A stretch of 64,000 nt of DNA from Artemisia argyi (taxonomy: Eukaryota; Streptophyta; Magnoliopsida; Asterales; Asteraceae): the NCBI GenBank assembly GCA_030686995.1, contig CM060708.1, positions 260,528,044 to 260,592,043 of the forward strand. Reading direction: 5' to 3'. Within the stretch, counting starts at the first letter, position 1. Each line of letters begins with the position of its first letter. Below are positions 35,990-48,350 of this stretch, one piece after another. Below the pieces are notes generated by a model. It was not told where the DNA came from. It ran no database searches and saw only the letters and a list, made by a program, of their open reading frames with translations. Position numbers and translations under genes: made by a program.

Positions 35990-38873
35990 TGTAACAACCC
36001 GATATTTTCCACGTCTACGTTTATTTTTCCAACTTTGGAAATTCACTATTCATCGATTACTATTCATCAAAACACTATTCATCATTTTACTATTCATCGT
36101 TTTTTATGTCCGTTTGATATTCTGAGAAACATTTGAAAATTTTACTATTCACAGAACACTATTCATTCCGGAAGAAATTCCACTATTCACGTGCATTATC
36201 AGTAAGGACCTCTCATACGGACTAGAATAGTCTGCATATCATCATAATGTCATTTACATGCTATACCACTCTTAGGATTTTCAAATTAATATATTTAGTA
36301 TATTTAACGTTTTACGTATAAGTATTTACAATTAAACGTTAACACGCGATTAATAAATACGACGAATATATCTAAATATTCCCACTATGGTCCCGACATA
36401 TTTTTATATCCCTTATAACCTCATAAAAGTTATAAAATTCATTTACCCAACATTTTGGAAATTTATTTTATTTATATCGTAGGTTTATTAAAATTACGAC
36501 AGTTTTCGTGAAAACTAAACAATAATCACCCGAACACTCAACACTTGTACCCAACATATTTTTAACATTTTTATAACTTTATTTTGACCCGAATAACTTC
36601 GTTAATATTTATTTCTAGCAAACCCGGTACCCGATTATAACTAAACTAATTTTACACTACAAAATATCTAACTAACACCTCATATATTTCTAGTAGCAAA
36701 ATTGGTTTTCTTTTCCTCCTTTCTTATCCAAAACCCACGGCAACAAATCCAAACCAACCAAGATCCATTTATTTTTTCAAAGTTCAAGTCTAAATCAAGT
36801 TTATATAGTGATTATTGTTGGGGTTTTTCAATATAAACTCAAGAATCACAAGGATTTCATCATCTAATCACCTAATATCATTCCAAGTAAGTTTACCAAA
36901 TTTATTTTCATGTTTTCTTCAAGTATTTACTATGATCATATTATTTTCATACAATATTTCATGCTTATGCTAGCTTATACCACTTTATTTTGTAAACTTT
37001 TAAACTTTGAACCCTAGAAATATTTATTTTGATTTCCTTGTTAAATTAACATGATTAGTGATGATTAGGAACCCATGGCACCCTAAGAAGGTGTATGGTA
37101 AGATTAGATTAGCTTTGTGGTGTTTGCAAGAGATTTGGTTATGTTAGAAACTAGTTTTGAACCTTGGAAATGGATTTGTAACACTTATATATACCTACTG
37201 TCCCATTTTGTTATTTTCTGGAAAATCAGTAAACACCAAGGAACCTTTGGCAAAATTTTTAGAAAATACTTTCAAAAACGAATCCGTAGGCGAAAGAACG
37301 GATTAAAAAGAGTTTATAACGAAGAAGTTATGATTTTTGCAAGTTTATTGACGAAAAGTATTTTTCTGGAAATTACATGCTGTTGGACGTTTTTCGTCGG
37401 ACAAAAAGAGGCTTTAGACGTAACCCGGAGGAACCGAGCTTTCCAAAATATATTACTACATACTAAGACGTAACCGTGGATATAAAGAACAAGTAAAACG
37501 GACATATAACGACAAAGATATTCACGTTTGAATATCGGCAAAACCCATTTTACTTTGACAGCTTTTGGTAATATTGACACAAAAACTACGTAGTAACTTT
37601 AGAAGCTAGAAATAATACCAAGTACCAAATTTTATAACTAATGAAGTATTAGTTATTACAAGTATATTTTCATCATTTCAAGGCGATATTTCAAGGATTA
37701 CAACCCGAGGATTTCAACACTAACATGGAAACATACGATATATATATAAGTATATATATTGCAACTAGCTTATTTTATTTTCTATTAGCATTATTTTTCC
37801 AAATTCTTGGATTATATATTTTTGATAACACAAGTGTTTTTCCAAAGAGTAGAGTGGTATAGGGAGCATGTGCATGTACATTCCTTTCTTCATTTCATGA
37901 TCTAAAGTAGATCATATCATTCATTTAGGTTGCGGATAGAGTGCGCGCCTTACTTTAGTTCATACCTTTTTGTTATCATATCGCTTATATCAGGTGAGTA
38001 TTCACGAACCCTTTTTTCTAACTATTTTAATCGCTTTGGGGTGGATGCATGAATTATTACTTGAACACTTTGAACATTGTTTTGAACCCTTTGATTATTA
38101 TGAACTCTTTTGACTTGTCTTGACCTTATAACTTGTTTAGAACTCTTGAACTCAACTTGAACTTTTGAACTTAATGTACTGTACGTGCTATGACCTAAAG
38201 TCTCACCTTATTGGTGGAGCGTTCTTAACCCTAAAGTCTCGCCTTATTGGTGGAGCGTGCTAAGTCTCCCATGTTTGGAGCGTTCTTAATCGTATATAAT
38301 AGTTGTATGATGTACTGTTCGTACATTCGCATTGTTCGACACCTATTAGTAGTATGGATAGCGCTATTAGAGGTCGGCCAACCTCTCGTCCACTATGTTA
38401 CGGGACGCATATTATTTAATTAGGGGCTTTGCATGGCATACATTATTATATATGTAGTGCTTATATTGTGACTTATTATGACCGCGGGTGCTTGACTACA
38501 AGACATAATACGTGACAACGCCTTTGGCTTGTGAACTTTCTCTAATGGTTTCTCATATTAAATAAAACGTTTATACTCACCAACTATTTTTATAGTTGAC
38601 CGTTTTCTCTCATGCATTTCAGGTGATCGTCAGTAAGCTTGTCAGCAAGGTCTTGCATAATGAAGTTTTCACATGTCACTTCTTTTCATTATGTATTAAA
38701 ATACCATCTTTTGGGAATCAAACTTACGTCTTTTATTTGCCAAAGTCGGCAATAACAACGTTGTAATGTTATATTTTTCCTTAATGTAAATTATGGTATT
38801 GTCTTATTTCTCTTTGGTGATGTATATCGATTTCGTTACACCTCGTGTTTCCGCCTTCGGCGAGGGTGTGACA
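35990..38873 (+). repeat. 3' LTR of the gag-only element (2884 bp)
   Basis: Partner of 31279-34162; it ends TGTGACA before the AATTG duplication. Confidence 0.95.
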
Positions 38874-38878
38874 AATTG
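38874..38878. other. Target-site duplication AATTG, right copy
   Basis: Identical to 31274-31278. Confidence 0.9.
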
Positions 38879-40486
38879 GAACATTGCAAACCTCATTCAT
38901 CTTCACTTTCAGAACTTTCTTTATCCAACCTAACTTATACAGATTCGAATGTTGCTCGGTTGGTAACTACAACTCCTTCACAATCTCTTTGGAAACTAGG
39001 TTTTCAAAACTCCCTCTATCAATGATCAATGAGCAAACATTGTCTTCAATCACACACTTAGTTTCAAACTTGTTCCTTTGTGAAAAGTGTTCCATCTTTT
39101 TTGCACACAAAGTACGTTGCACAATCAAGTTCATACTTCACTTTTATCTCGAGCAAATTCATCAATATGTTCCAAATTTTCTCCAAAATCATTCCACATG
39201 TCGCCTTCATAAATTTCCCCAACATATGCATTCAACTTCTTGTTAAGACATTCATTTGACCTATGACCCGGTAAACTAAACCTAAAACACTTAGGAGGTA
39301 CAGGTTTGCTATACGGATTAGAATCCGTCTTATTAGTAGTAACCTTCTCTTTCACACCACTTTCACTAGCCAAAATTAGAGAAGCCAATTTAGAATATAC
39401 ATTAGCTCCAATAGTTAATTGAGTTTGATTAGATTGGCATACCTGAGTAGAATTCAAATAAAAATCGTCTTCCAATGTTTCTCCTAAGTTCAAAGCTCGC
39501 TTGGAGATTGACCTCTCGACCTTCATAGCTAAAGTTTGAGCTTGATCAGTGGTCCAAATTGACAACAAACTTCACTCCACTTGAATTGATTGATTCAACT
39601 AACTAATATACCTAGCAGCAGTTTCTTCCTCCGATTCCTTCAAGTTACACCTAACTTGTAACCTCAAGAACTCACTCGTGTACTCCACCACGGTTCTTTT
39701 CCCTTGAACATAAGTATGATATTGTTGATATAAAATTTATTCAACATCCGGGGGTAAAAACCTACCTTTGATCATTCTCTTCATCGTTGGCCAGGTGTTG
39801 ATTGGATACTTGCCTTGTCTCCTACAGTTTTCTTGCTCGTTTTGCCACCAAGCTCCAGCTCCTCTACGTAACTTGTAAGCTACAATCTTGAGTTGATCTT
39901 CTTTAAGAACATCCATGATGTCAAAGAACTTATCAACCTCATACAACCAATCTAACACAGCTTTAAGATCAAGATTCCCAAGAGAAAATTATGAATCTCA
40001 ACCTTAACACGGTACTTGTGTCGATCCCCATAATCATGTTGACCCTCATTCCTATTATTCAAAACCGTAAGACCATGATTTCTTCCCCTTGGACCTCCAG
40101 TTAAAACCCCATAGTCTCCATCTCTTTCCTCATCTAAAGACCCGAATACCTTTTGTCTCCAAACTCGTTTGGGAGATTGGTCATGCCCATGATTCTTATA
40201 TAGTTAATAAGAAATCCAGGATTATCACGTTCGTTACCGTCACGATTGAGTGATTACCACCACCACCCCCAATTTTGGATCTTATCTCTTCAAGCACAGT
40301 GGATATACTCGCGAATTTGGATGTAAGATCATTGATCGCATGATCTATGTCTTCATCGACCGCACCCTACCAACGGTAAGGGTTTTTGGATATTCTACAC
40401 CATTCACCATATAGGATACTAACAAGCTCTAGAAGTTAATTGATGCATAACCTTCTACACCAATTACCACCAAGATACTAACAAGC
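38879..40486 (-). pseudogene. Decayed Ty3/gypsy gag-protease region
   Basis: The minus strand holds a gag capsid fragment (39958-39737; WLYEVDKFF, GAGAWWQNEQ, GRFLPPDVE), a later gag part (39568-39131) with a zinc-knuckle-like CFRFSLPGHRSNEC, and a protease start (about 39090-38879; LIIDRGSFENLVS). The second knuckle Cys is replaced by Phe, the protease shows R in place of the usual S or G after the catalytic Asp, and several frame breaks and stops occur. It belongs to the old host element around 23930-40896. Confidence 0.8.
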
Positions 40487-40498
40487 TTTTATGCCAAC
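40486..40498 (-). other. Degenerate primer-binding site of the old gypsy element
   Basis: TTGGCATAAAAGC on the minus strand sits next to the LTR end, a worn version of TGGTATCAGAGC. Confidence 0.5.
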
Positions 40499-40896
40499 TG
40501 TCACAGGACGCGAAAGCGAATTTTGTTAAACCCTAATCCAAGGGTAGATAAATGAGGCGCACCCCAGGAGAATAAAACCCGAACAAGAGATCAAATTCTA
40601 AAACGAAAGTTCATTAATAATTCAAAAGTAAATTACAATGATAATGAGCCATATATTTATAGGGAATTAAAATTTGCACAAAAAGAAACCTAATTAAAGT
40701 AAAAAAAAAATGACCTAGATAATAGAAGATTCTGGAATCGTTACTACTACGGCTTAGACTAAGTCTTCCTTCAACTGCGTAAAGAAACGAAGAAACTAAC
40801 ATAAAATAAACAATAGCATATACGGTGTAGGTAAGGCTTTGGCCCTACGCCATAAACAACGATCTACTCTTTTTTACTACAAATCTTATCCCCATC
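40499..40896 (-). repeat. 5' LTR of the old gypsy element (398 bp)
   Basis: It pairs with 23930-24567 once the MITE is removed from that copy, at moderate identity. Left end TGTCACAGG on the plus strand. Confidence 0.8.
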
Positions 40897-41373
40897 GGTT
40901 GCAACTTATATCGGATGTTCCAAAACTAATTAATGATTATGATATTGATAAAACTTATATGGTGCATCACAAAGATATTGATATACTATGGTGCATCAAG
41001 TTCGTGACAGTAAATACTATAAATTCTTATTTTAGTTGAGTTGTTACTTTGTTAGGGATACTTGACTGTAATTTGTAACACGTGTTAGATAATCAAAGAG
41101 ATGAACCACCTCCCTCCCTAGAAATTTTGGCTACTAATGAGTAACCCTAACTGAATCAACCATAGATGGAACAGATCTAACAAAGAACCAACCAGATCAC
41201 AAGATCCGAAACCCTCCAAAACCAAGTTGGATTAATTACAAGCCAAACAGACCAAGATTCAACAAGATATCGTTGAATCAGCAATAATAACCACAGATCT
41301 ATCACTAATTGCAAAAATTCCCAATTTTTTCTAAAACCCTAAAAATCAATTTTACCATCAAATCAAACCATAA
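40897..41373 (-). other. Probable copia leader remnant, no intact gene
   Basis: It lies on the internal side of the primer-binding site at 41374, where leader and gag should begin for a minus-strand copia element. I see no clear gag motif, so the element appears truncated here. Confidence 0.4.
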
Positions 41374-41385
41374 GCTCTAATACCA
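41374..41385 (-). other. Primer-binding site of a truncated copia element
   Basis: TGGTATTAGAGC on the minus strand is one base from the usual site and touches the LTR end. Confidence 0.7.
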
Positions 41386-41770
41386 TGTTCAAATAAGAAA
41401 CATGTATCAAGAAACCCAACCAACAGCCCCTAAATTCAATTTATTACTAAAATTACTTCACAAGAAAGAAGAAACAGATAGTCCTCAAACAAGTGATATC
41501 TCAAACAAAGAAACTCTCAATAAAAACCTCACTACAACAATAAAAAAGACAAAAAATTTGGATCAAAACTATTGATTAACCAAACGCATGAGACAGAAAA
41601 CTCAAAGAGAAAATCATAGAAATAACTTTGTGTGTGTGAAACAAATGAGACGACTGCATCTGAAATCCCTACCTTTTTACTTTTATACTCCAATATTCCA
41701 CTTTAGTAATTGTAAAAAAAATAATACAAACCAGTCCTCTACAAAAAAAACAACTCAAAACAACAGCAAA
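41386..41770 (-). repeat. LTR of a truncated copia element (right end approximate)
   Basis: Minus-strand TATAAAAGTAAAAAGG near 41675-41689 is a TATA box, followed by a pyrimidine-rich leader and the end ...TTTGAACA at 41386. The style is that of short Ale/Retrofit-like LTRs. No second LTR is in the window. Confidence 0.5.
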
Positions 41771-41771
41771 T

Positions 41772-41975
41772 TACAAAAAAATATCCTTACGGTTTCTCAT
41801 TTTTGCACCCTATTCCCAAACTTTAATTACAAAAAATGTCATTACTGTTCACACTTTTGAACAAATTATGTCCCTTTCACTAACACTCGTTATGTTTTTT
41901 CGTTAGTCATGGTAAAAGGTATACGAAATGACTAATATACCCTCGTCTTCTTCCCCACTCAAGAATATCAAGAAC
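41772..41975. repeat. Left arm of a 205-bp inverted repeat
   Basis: It matches the reverse complement of 43735-43945 over about 200 bases (for example tttgaacaaattatgtccct). The arms enclose 1.76 kb, most of it a solo-LTR-like insertion. The terminal sequence of the parent element is not resolved. Confidence 0.7.
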
Positions 41976-42058
41976 TAGTTCATAAAAATATCATATAGTT
42001 TTCCTTTAAATAGATGACACTTTTGATTATTTTGTGTTGACTTTAACTTTAACAAATA
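41966..42058 (+). repeat. 93-bp segment repeated beyond the solo LTR
   Basis: It matches 43112-43206 with several substitutions (aagaac.agttcataaaaat, then tttgattatttt). The host pair was probably tandem before the LTR inserted. Confidence 0.7.
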
Positions 42059-43104
42059 TGTTAGGGCAACATTGATTAAGTCTCTTTTATATTTTAATGA
42101 TGACAAGTTAACCTTTGCAACACATAAAATCACAAACGCCAGGCCCAGTTATTGAGTCGGGGGAATTTTGGCTAACGTATGTGACTTTATGTATTTCGAA
42201 GGTTTATTTGTCATCATTAAAAGATAAGGAGACCTAACTAATGTTGTCCTAACACTTTCTGATTTCTCTTCTCTCTACCCTCTAATTCTATCATCTTGTA
42301 TTCTTAATCTTTCTATCTTATCATTTCTTGAAAGAACACATTTTCCACAAGAAATAATCACAATACCCTAATCCACTCTTGTGATTGTGTCGAGGGTCTT
42401 CTTATCTATACCCTTTCTATTAGAATTGAGTTTTTAGGTTAGGTTAGAGCTTGATTAAAAAATCAAACATTCATTCATTCGATTTGGTTGTAAGGGAAGT
42501 CTTGTGTCTTTGTGACCAAGCCTAGATCTTTGAAGATCTAGTTGGGGTTTGATACTTCCGATGGGAAGTCTTAGTGGTCTTTGTGGAAAGTCAAATCACG
42601 ATATTCTTTTATGTGGTTTCCGAGGGCGGAATACCGTTGGGAGTAGTTCTTCTTTGTGAGCGTCAATCTTAGTGCATATCAGTGAAGTGAAGTTGTAATG
42701 GTTTGTAGTCCACCGAAATGATTATACTTAGTAAATAGTATCATGTCGTGGATTCGTAACTGGATGTACAAATGGTGTACACCCCCATCCCGAACCAATA
42801 TATATCGGGATGTCTATTTACTCGAGGTGGCTCGGGCGTAGTGGGCCTAGACGCCTAGCATGAAAGAGCCTTCTCTATTAGCGGCACTATACCCTAGTCT
42901 CTCTCTAGCTTCCAGTCTATATAAAACATCGTTAGCAGAGGTCAGTCTATCTAGCTTTCCCTCATGCTTATTTGTTATTTCAATGTGGCTTGGGATTGTA
43001 GTTGTAAGTATTATTGCATAATCACTTGTTGATCATTAACACTTGAAGTTAATAAACTTCGAAGAAATTAAAAAGACCGTATTCAGCCCCACTATGGTTT
43101 TACA
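42059..43104 (+). mobile_element. Solo LTR-like sequence, copia style
   Basis: It begins TGTTAGGGCAAC and ends at CA near 43104. The end region (gaagttaataaacttcgaag, then attcagccccac) resembles copia U5 ends, and tatataaaac near 42918 may be a TATA box. AAATA occurs at both junctions, but the right boundary is ambiguous by one base. No internal region is present, as expected after LTR-LTR recombination. Confidence 0.55.
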
Positions 43105-43111
43105 AATATTA

Positions 43112-43206
43112 GAACATCAAGAACCGGTTCATAAAAATATCATGTAGTTTTCCTTGAAACAGATGATACTTTTGATTATTTTGCATTGACTTTAAGTTTA
43201 ACAAAT
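43112..43206 (+). repeat. Second copy of the 93-bp segment
   Basis: Partner of 41966-42058. Confidence 0.7.
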
Positions 43207-43734
43207 ATTTTTTCAAATTAAGCTATGATTGAGTGAACAGTTTCAATATTATGCTAATGACACTTCTTTGTTGGCATGAAATTAATTGCTTAAACATGTA
43301 CCTTCGATTGATACTTACCTTGGTGACAAAGATTCTGGTCGTTCGACCCAAACAATAACATTTCATTTCATTTCATTTCATATCATCATACCAAAATTTT
43401 AAGTCTTTTTTTTGCCCTGTTGCTATGTTTAAATCAGTCAGGTTATCCCAGAAACACAGCCTCACTCAATATTCATAACAATACAAGATTAAACTTATTA
43501 AACAGAATAATAGATCGATCAGTCGCAGTTGTAATAACCCCTAAAACACGATTTTGAAAAAAGAAAAACCCTAAAAAACGAATAAGAACCCTAATGATTA
43601 AAATTAACAAACAACAATATAATCGAGTAATTGAACATATCGCTATAAATTGTTACGGTGGTTCAATTATTGAACATATATAAATTGTTATGTTTCTTGT
43701 GCTCCATTTTTATATTGTTATTATGTTCTTTTCT

Positions 43735-43945
43735 TGATGTTTTTGAGTGGTGAAAAAGACGGTGGTATATTAGTTATTTCGCATGTCTTTGACCATAACT
43801 AACGAAAAAAAATAAAGAACGTTAGTGTAAGGGACATAATTTGTTCAAAAGCGTGAACGACAATAACATTTTTTATAATTAAAGTTTAAAAGTGAAATAT
43901 AGTACAAAAATGAGAAACCACGAAGATTTTTTTTTTTTTTTTTTT
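43735..43945. repeat. Right arm of the 205-bp inverted repeat
   Basis: Reverse complement of 41772-41975; it is followed by poly-T and poly-A tracts (43926-43978). Confidence 0.7.
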
Positions 43946-44029
43946 TTTTTAAATTATTATTTAAAAAAAAAAAAAAAATTAGTTTACCCTGAAAACAACT
44001 TCATTTATACATGTTTGGCCCTGCAGCAT

Positions 44030-44422
44030 GGGTAAGGATCCAGTAAGAAGAAAACTTAAAATGAGAAGGATGAGAAATAATTATAATCACACATTTGAGA
44101 TGCATCGACTTGATTTAGATGCATTTTTATTCATTTAGATGCATCCCAATTAGTTTTGAAAGTGATTTTGAAGTGAAAACAATGCAAAGTAATACTAACA
44201 ACAAATTTGACCCGCAGAGTACGAAAAATGTATAGGATTCGTCTAACTTGGTAAAATGCATCTAATATATGTATATGCATCTAATTTTTTGCTAGAAAAT
44301 ATATTATGGTGCATCTAAAAGACTAGGGATGCATCTAATTCAAGTCGATGCATCTCAAATATGTAGTTATAATTATTTCCCATCCTTCTCATTTTAAGTT
44401 TTCTTCTCATTTGATCCTTAGT
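44030..44422. mobile_element. Mutator-type MITE, 393 bp
   Basis: Terminal inverted repeats of about 80 bases (gaagaaaacttaaaatgaga and its complement) end in taaggatc. The 11-mer ccctgcagcat flanks both ends (44019-44029 and 44423-44433), fitting a Mutator-size duplication. The interior repeats gatgcat(c/t) words many times. Confidence 0.75.
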
Positions 44423-44433
44423 CCCTGCAGCAT

Positions 44434-45309
44434 AACATGAAAGTGTGAAATGCATTATTCCAACAATAACGCACCACTCAACCATAACTATAAGAGGAGT
44501 GGGTGTGGTCTCGCCACAGCTCATTGTCGTCCGACGTGGAGCTCGTTAGAGCTCGCCACCACACCACGAGGACTTCGTTGAGGCTCGCCGTTCTCCACCT
44601 CGTCATCCAGGCGACGAGCTTGGTTACTGACAGGAGGTACAAAAGTTTGTATTAAACGTTTTAAAATTTTTGTTTTCTTCCTTTTCTGGTTGTGTATATG
44701 AACTGCGTATCTGTTTGATGAGATGAGACGAAGACGAAGGTATTATAATTTTGGGTCGGTTATTATTTTTTGGGTTGGACTTAATTGGTTATATACAATT
44801 GGGTTATATACAATTGACATAACTTATAATTTTGGGTCGGTTATTAATTTTTTTTACAGATTTTTTTTTTTTTTTAAATAGTTATTTTGTAACTTAAAAA
44901 AAATGTTATTTGTATTTTAATAAAATGAATTTAATTTATTTGGAAATTTGTATAAAAAAATAAAAGTGTGAGTGGCGGGCTTCAAATGAGTAAGTGGAGA
45001 TTAATTATGAGTGAGAAAGGGTTAGTTGTGAAGAGGTGTTGAGGTGATGTAACACCCGTAGACCCCAAATAAGAAAGTGAAGCTTTGTAGCACACCTCTT
45101 GCTCTAACAAATTAAAAAGCTCTGAAATTAGAAATTACTCAATGTGGCCCAATACAAAACAATGGTAAGCTGACCGCAGAACAAAGTAGGTAAAAATTGT
45201 GGGCAGGAGGCATCCACCGTGTATTTATTTGTTTATTCAGTTTCATCAAAACTATGGATAGCGATTGTTTAGTCATTGGTCTGATATTTGTTTTTTCGTT
45301 TTGTTTTTA
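44434..45309. other. Intergenic stretch, nothing firm
   Basis: 44460-44640 is locally GC-rich with 'gagctcg' words. 45056 starts a TGTAACACCC-like phrase that could be an LTR end, but no partner exists. No gene is supported. Confidence 0.4.
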
Positions 45310-45955
45310 TTATACTCGAGATGTCAATCGAGTCGTATTCGTGTTAATTTATTTGAGTTTGTGTGTTGGCATGTTAGTATAACCTCTACTCAAACACGAC
45401 CATTTATTAATCGTGTCAAAAAACTCAATCCTAACCCACACCTGCATAACACATGTAAATCATTTTTTACCTGTTTAACCTGTTTAAATAAATAGGTCAG
45501 GTAGTGAATAAGATTGATTATTTTTTTATTTAACTAGTTTAAATGCAAAAATGATATAAGGATTTAAAATAAGATAAGAATAACAGACAAATAACTGTAC
45601 GACAATTTTCTCAATTATAAGCATCAATTTATATGATATATGAGGTATAATCGTAATTAAATTATATTAAGTACATAATACAATACATTTAATCCACATC
45701 CAACATAAAAAGGCATGTTATATATTTTAATTTTAGAGTTTTATATGCTTAAACGGGTTCACGGGTTAACCTGTTTAATATTTACTCAACCCAAACACGA
45801 CCCATTTATTAAACGGGTTAGACGGGTTATCCTATTTTTGACCCAAACTTGTTTATCTTCGACCCAAACTTGTTTATCTTCAACCCAAACATTTTTAACT
45901 TCATGTCGGGTTCATGTCGTTTATCATATCGTGTCAAGAATTGCCGCCCCTATAC
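45310..45955. repeat. Degenerate MITE-like region with gacccaaac / cgggtt words
   Basis: Two internal direct repeats (aacacgacc.atttattaa near 45390 and 45793) and clustered acgggtt motifs are seen. The right end, read in reverse, is ggggcggcaattcttgacac, a wording common in hAT-type MITEs. The left end is not defined. Confidence 0.35.
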
Positions 45956-46772
45956 TCAATCAATCAACTAACAACAACTAAATAAAATCTAACGTAAATT
46001 CTTAGTTTCATGAAATTTATTTATCATGCATGGTAGCTCTTAAGCGTCAGGTTAACACCAATCTGTAATTGTAGTTATGTCATATGTGCTTAAGTTGGAG
46101 TTAAACGTTTTATTAACTGACAAAATTTACAAAGCCACGGCACACATGGTTTTTTCATTATAAGAATTGGTGGACTTAGTGGCCAAAAACGTTGGAATTG
46201 AATGAACATCAAAACATGGAAATAAGTCCAATTACGTTGTTGTTGTTTTATTTATTACTTTTTGCAAGAAACACGGAGGTTAAAGTTTGAGCGTAATTGA
46301 AAAATGTAACAATGTAAGTAAAGAGTCATCACAATTTTAAGAAATCTTCTCTAACTAAATCAAATTAGAGTAGTGCTATTTATACCTAATTACCTATAAC
46401 ACAAGCTTAAAAACATGCCTAATGCATAAATCATTTGTATAATTGTATTAAGTACTTTCACTCTCCAAATTCTCACATATCATTTTTTGAAATCAACCAA
46501 TCAAATCATTAGGTACATTTGTAGGCATGAAAAGTCAAAAGAAGTTGGGTCCAAAAACGTATTTTTGATGCACAAAAAAGCGATTTAATGCATAAACGTA
46601 TTTTTTATAATTTTTTTCGGATAAAGTATCCACTTTTAGAAAAACTTCCTTCACAACTTTTTCATGCACCAACATACCCGATCTTGTGGAATTTTTTTCG
46701 AATTTTTCAAGAAATTAAAAAAAAATAATCTTTTTATTCTTTTTACGAAAATTTGTCTTTTTATTTGATCTT

Positions 46773-46781
<9 letters not shown>

Positions 46782-46839
<58 letters not shown>
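46782..46839. repeat. (AT)n microsatellite
   Basis: Uninterrupted AT run of about 58 bases. Confidence 0.95.
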
Positions 46840-46843
<4 letters not shown>

Positions 46844-47311
46844 TTCTTTAGAAAAGTTTATTAGAAAAAATGAAAAATGCCTTTAAATCTCCCCCTATAT
46901 TTTTTCCCCAAGTACAGGGCATGTTTGTCATATTCTTCTTTTTCAGTGTGGTATTTTATAACTTTCCATCTTTTCTTATATTTTGAACTATTTTTCTTTT
47001 TCAGTGTACTATTTTATAACTTTCCATCTTTTCTTATATTTTGAACGGGAGGAAGAGAATGCTATTTTGGAAACTTTTTGTGCTGATTAGTCAAAGTATA
47101 AACTGATATTTTCAAGTAAATAGATGCTTTGACTAACGTAAGATTAATTCAATAAACGAATACAAATATAATTCTTCACTATTTTCCAACACCTACTCCA
47201 TACAAACCTTTAAATCAAACAATTTTGCATACCACACATTACTTAACAAAGTAAATATAAAAGAAACAAACAAGGTCTAATAATAGGTACAAAATAGCCT
47301 AGTTAAACATA
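46840..47311. other. Intergenic stretch with a short direct repeat
   Basis: ctttttcagtgt.(g/a)tattttataactttccat repeats near 46940 and 46997. Nothing else was recognised. Confidence 0.5.
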
Positions 47312-48350
47312 CACTGGTACAAAAAGTTGTATTTGTCACGCCAAAAATGTGTGACGATATGCATATAGTCACACATGTTTTTTTCGTTGTGTGTCACCAA
47401 AGGTCCCGCCACCGTAGGTAGCATATGGTCACATTGTTGAGTGCGTAGCTTTTTTCATCGAAAAAGAGTTACCAAAACCCCGAATATGTGTGACAAATTA
47501 GTCACAAGTTTTGTTGGATTAGTCAGTATGAGTAACCGTAAACATTTTATAGTCACACGAATGTTTTTTGAGAGTAACTATTGTTCGTCCTTTGGCCACA
47601 TAAATATATAATATATGTGACATTTGAGATGATTTATTCAAGTAAAATGTGTATTATGTGTGATTATTTCTCATCCTGTGGCCACATGAATATATAATAA
47701 ATGGGACATTTGTGATGATTTAGTCAAACAACAGGTATTTTTTTTTTTTTTTTGAGTTAGTCACATGCAATTAAAAAAAATGGCCAAAAGTGTGAATAAG
47801 TGTGACCATATGCTGTTTAAAGTGAAAAAATGTGTATTTTGTGTGCCTATTGTTCATCCAATGGCCACTTGAATTTTATGTTTGTGTGGCCTTTTATAAT
47901 ATTTAGTCACAAAAAGCATCTTTGCTCTAGGTATTTAGTCACATACAATTAAGCATCACGTGGCCAAAAATGTTAGTAAGTGTGACCATACGTTGTTTAA
48001 AGTGAAGAAATATATATTTTGTGTAACTATTGATCATCTAATGGCCACATTAATTTTATGTTTGTGTGGCCTTTTGTAATATTGAGTCACACAAAACATC
48101 TTTACTTTGGATATTTAATCACATAAAATTAATTATCAAGTGGCCAAAAGTGATAATAAGTGTGACCATATGATGTTTAAAATAAAGAAATGTATATTTT
48201 TTGTAACTATTAATCATCCAATGGCCACATGAATTTTATGTTTGTGTGACCTTTTGTAATATTTAGTCACACAACAAATTAAGCAAACAATGAAGAAAAG
48301 TATTAATAAGTGTGACTATATGCATCTTTTAGTCACATATAAAAAATCAA
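47312..48350 (+). mobile_element. CACTA (En/Spm-like) transposon end region
   Basis: It starts CACTGGTACAAAAAG, a typical CACTA terminus, and is filled with gtcacac/tgtgac words in both orientations, as expected of subterminal transposase-binding repeats. The matching right end was not found. It may be lost, or separated by the retroelement at 49265-59930. Confidence 0.55.
47801..48310 (+). repeat. Subterminal tandem repeats, 180-bp period
   Basis: The word tgtgaccata recurs at exactly 47801, 47981 and 48161, with a shorter related copy at 48311. Units share atggccac.t.aattttatg and tttgtgtg.ccttt. A more diverged unit precedes 47801. Confidence 0.85.

Larger units (their letters stand above)
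31279..38873 (+). mobile_element. Gag-only LTR retrotransposon (TR-GAG type), 7.6 kb, very young
   Basis: Two 2884-bp LTRs (31279-34162 and 35990-38873), TGTAACAACC...GGGTGTGACA, enclose 1.83 kb. The interior has a primer-binding site, one intact gag and a purine-rich tract, but no polymerase. The target duplication AATTG is perfect. I count four LTR differences. Elements with gag only (TR-GAG) are known in plants and must use another element's enzymes. The near-identical LTRs show it moved recently. Confidence 0.93.
23930..40896 (-). mobile_element. Old, internally deleted Ty3/gypsy element hosting two nested LTR elements
   Basis: Related LTRs lie at about 23930-24567 and 40499-40896, and the internal fragments between them read on the minus strand. 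On that strand the order is 5' LTR (right), a primer-site-like TTGGCATAAAAGC, decayed gag and protease, then directly the 3' tail of pol, a purine tract and the 3' LTR (left). Reverse transcriptase, RNase H and integrase are absent, so they were lost before the inner insertions. The gag and protease wording resembles Reina-like chromoviruses. A non-coding element (24634-31067) and a gag-only element (31279-38873) sit inside. Confidence 0.78.

Noticed and set aside
45056..45100. Start of another gypsy LTR (TGTAACACCC)
   Set aside because: No partner copy, end or primer-binding site was found nearby.
47801..48310. Centromeric satellite, because of the 180-bp period
   Set aside because: There are only about three units, they are flanked by a CACTA-type terminus, and nothing else points to a centromere.
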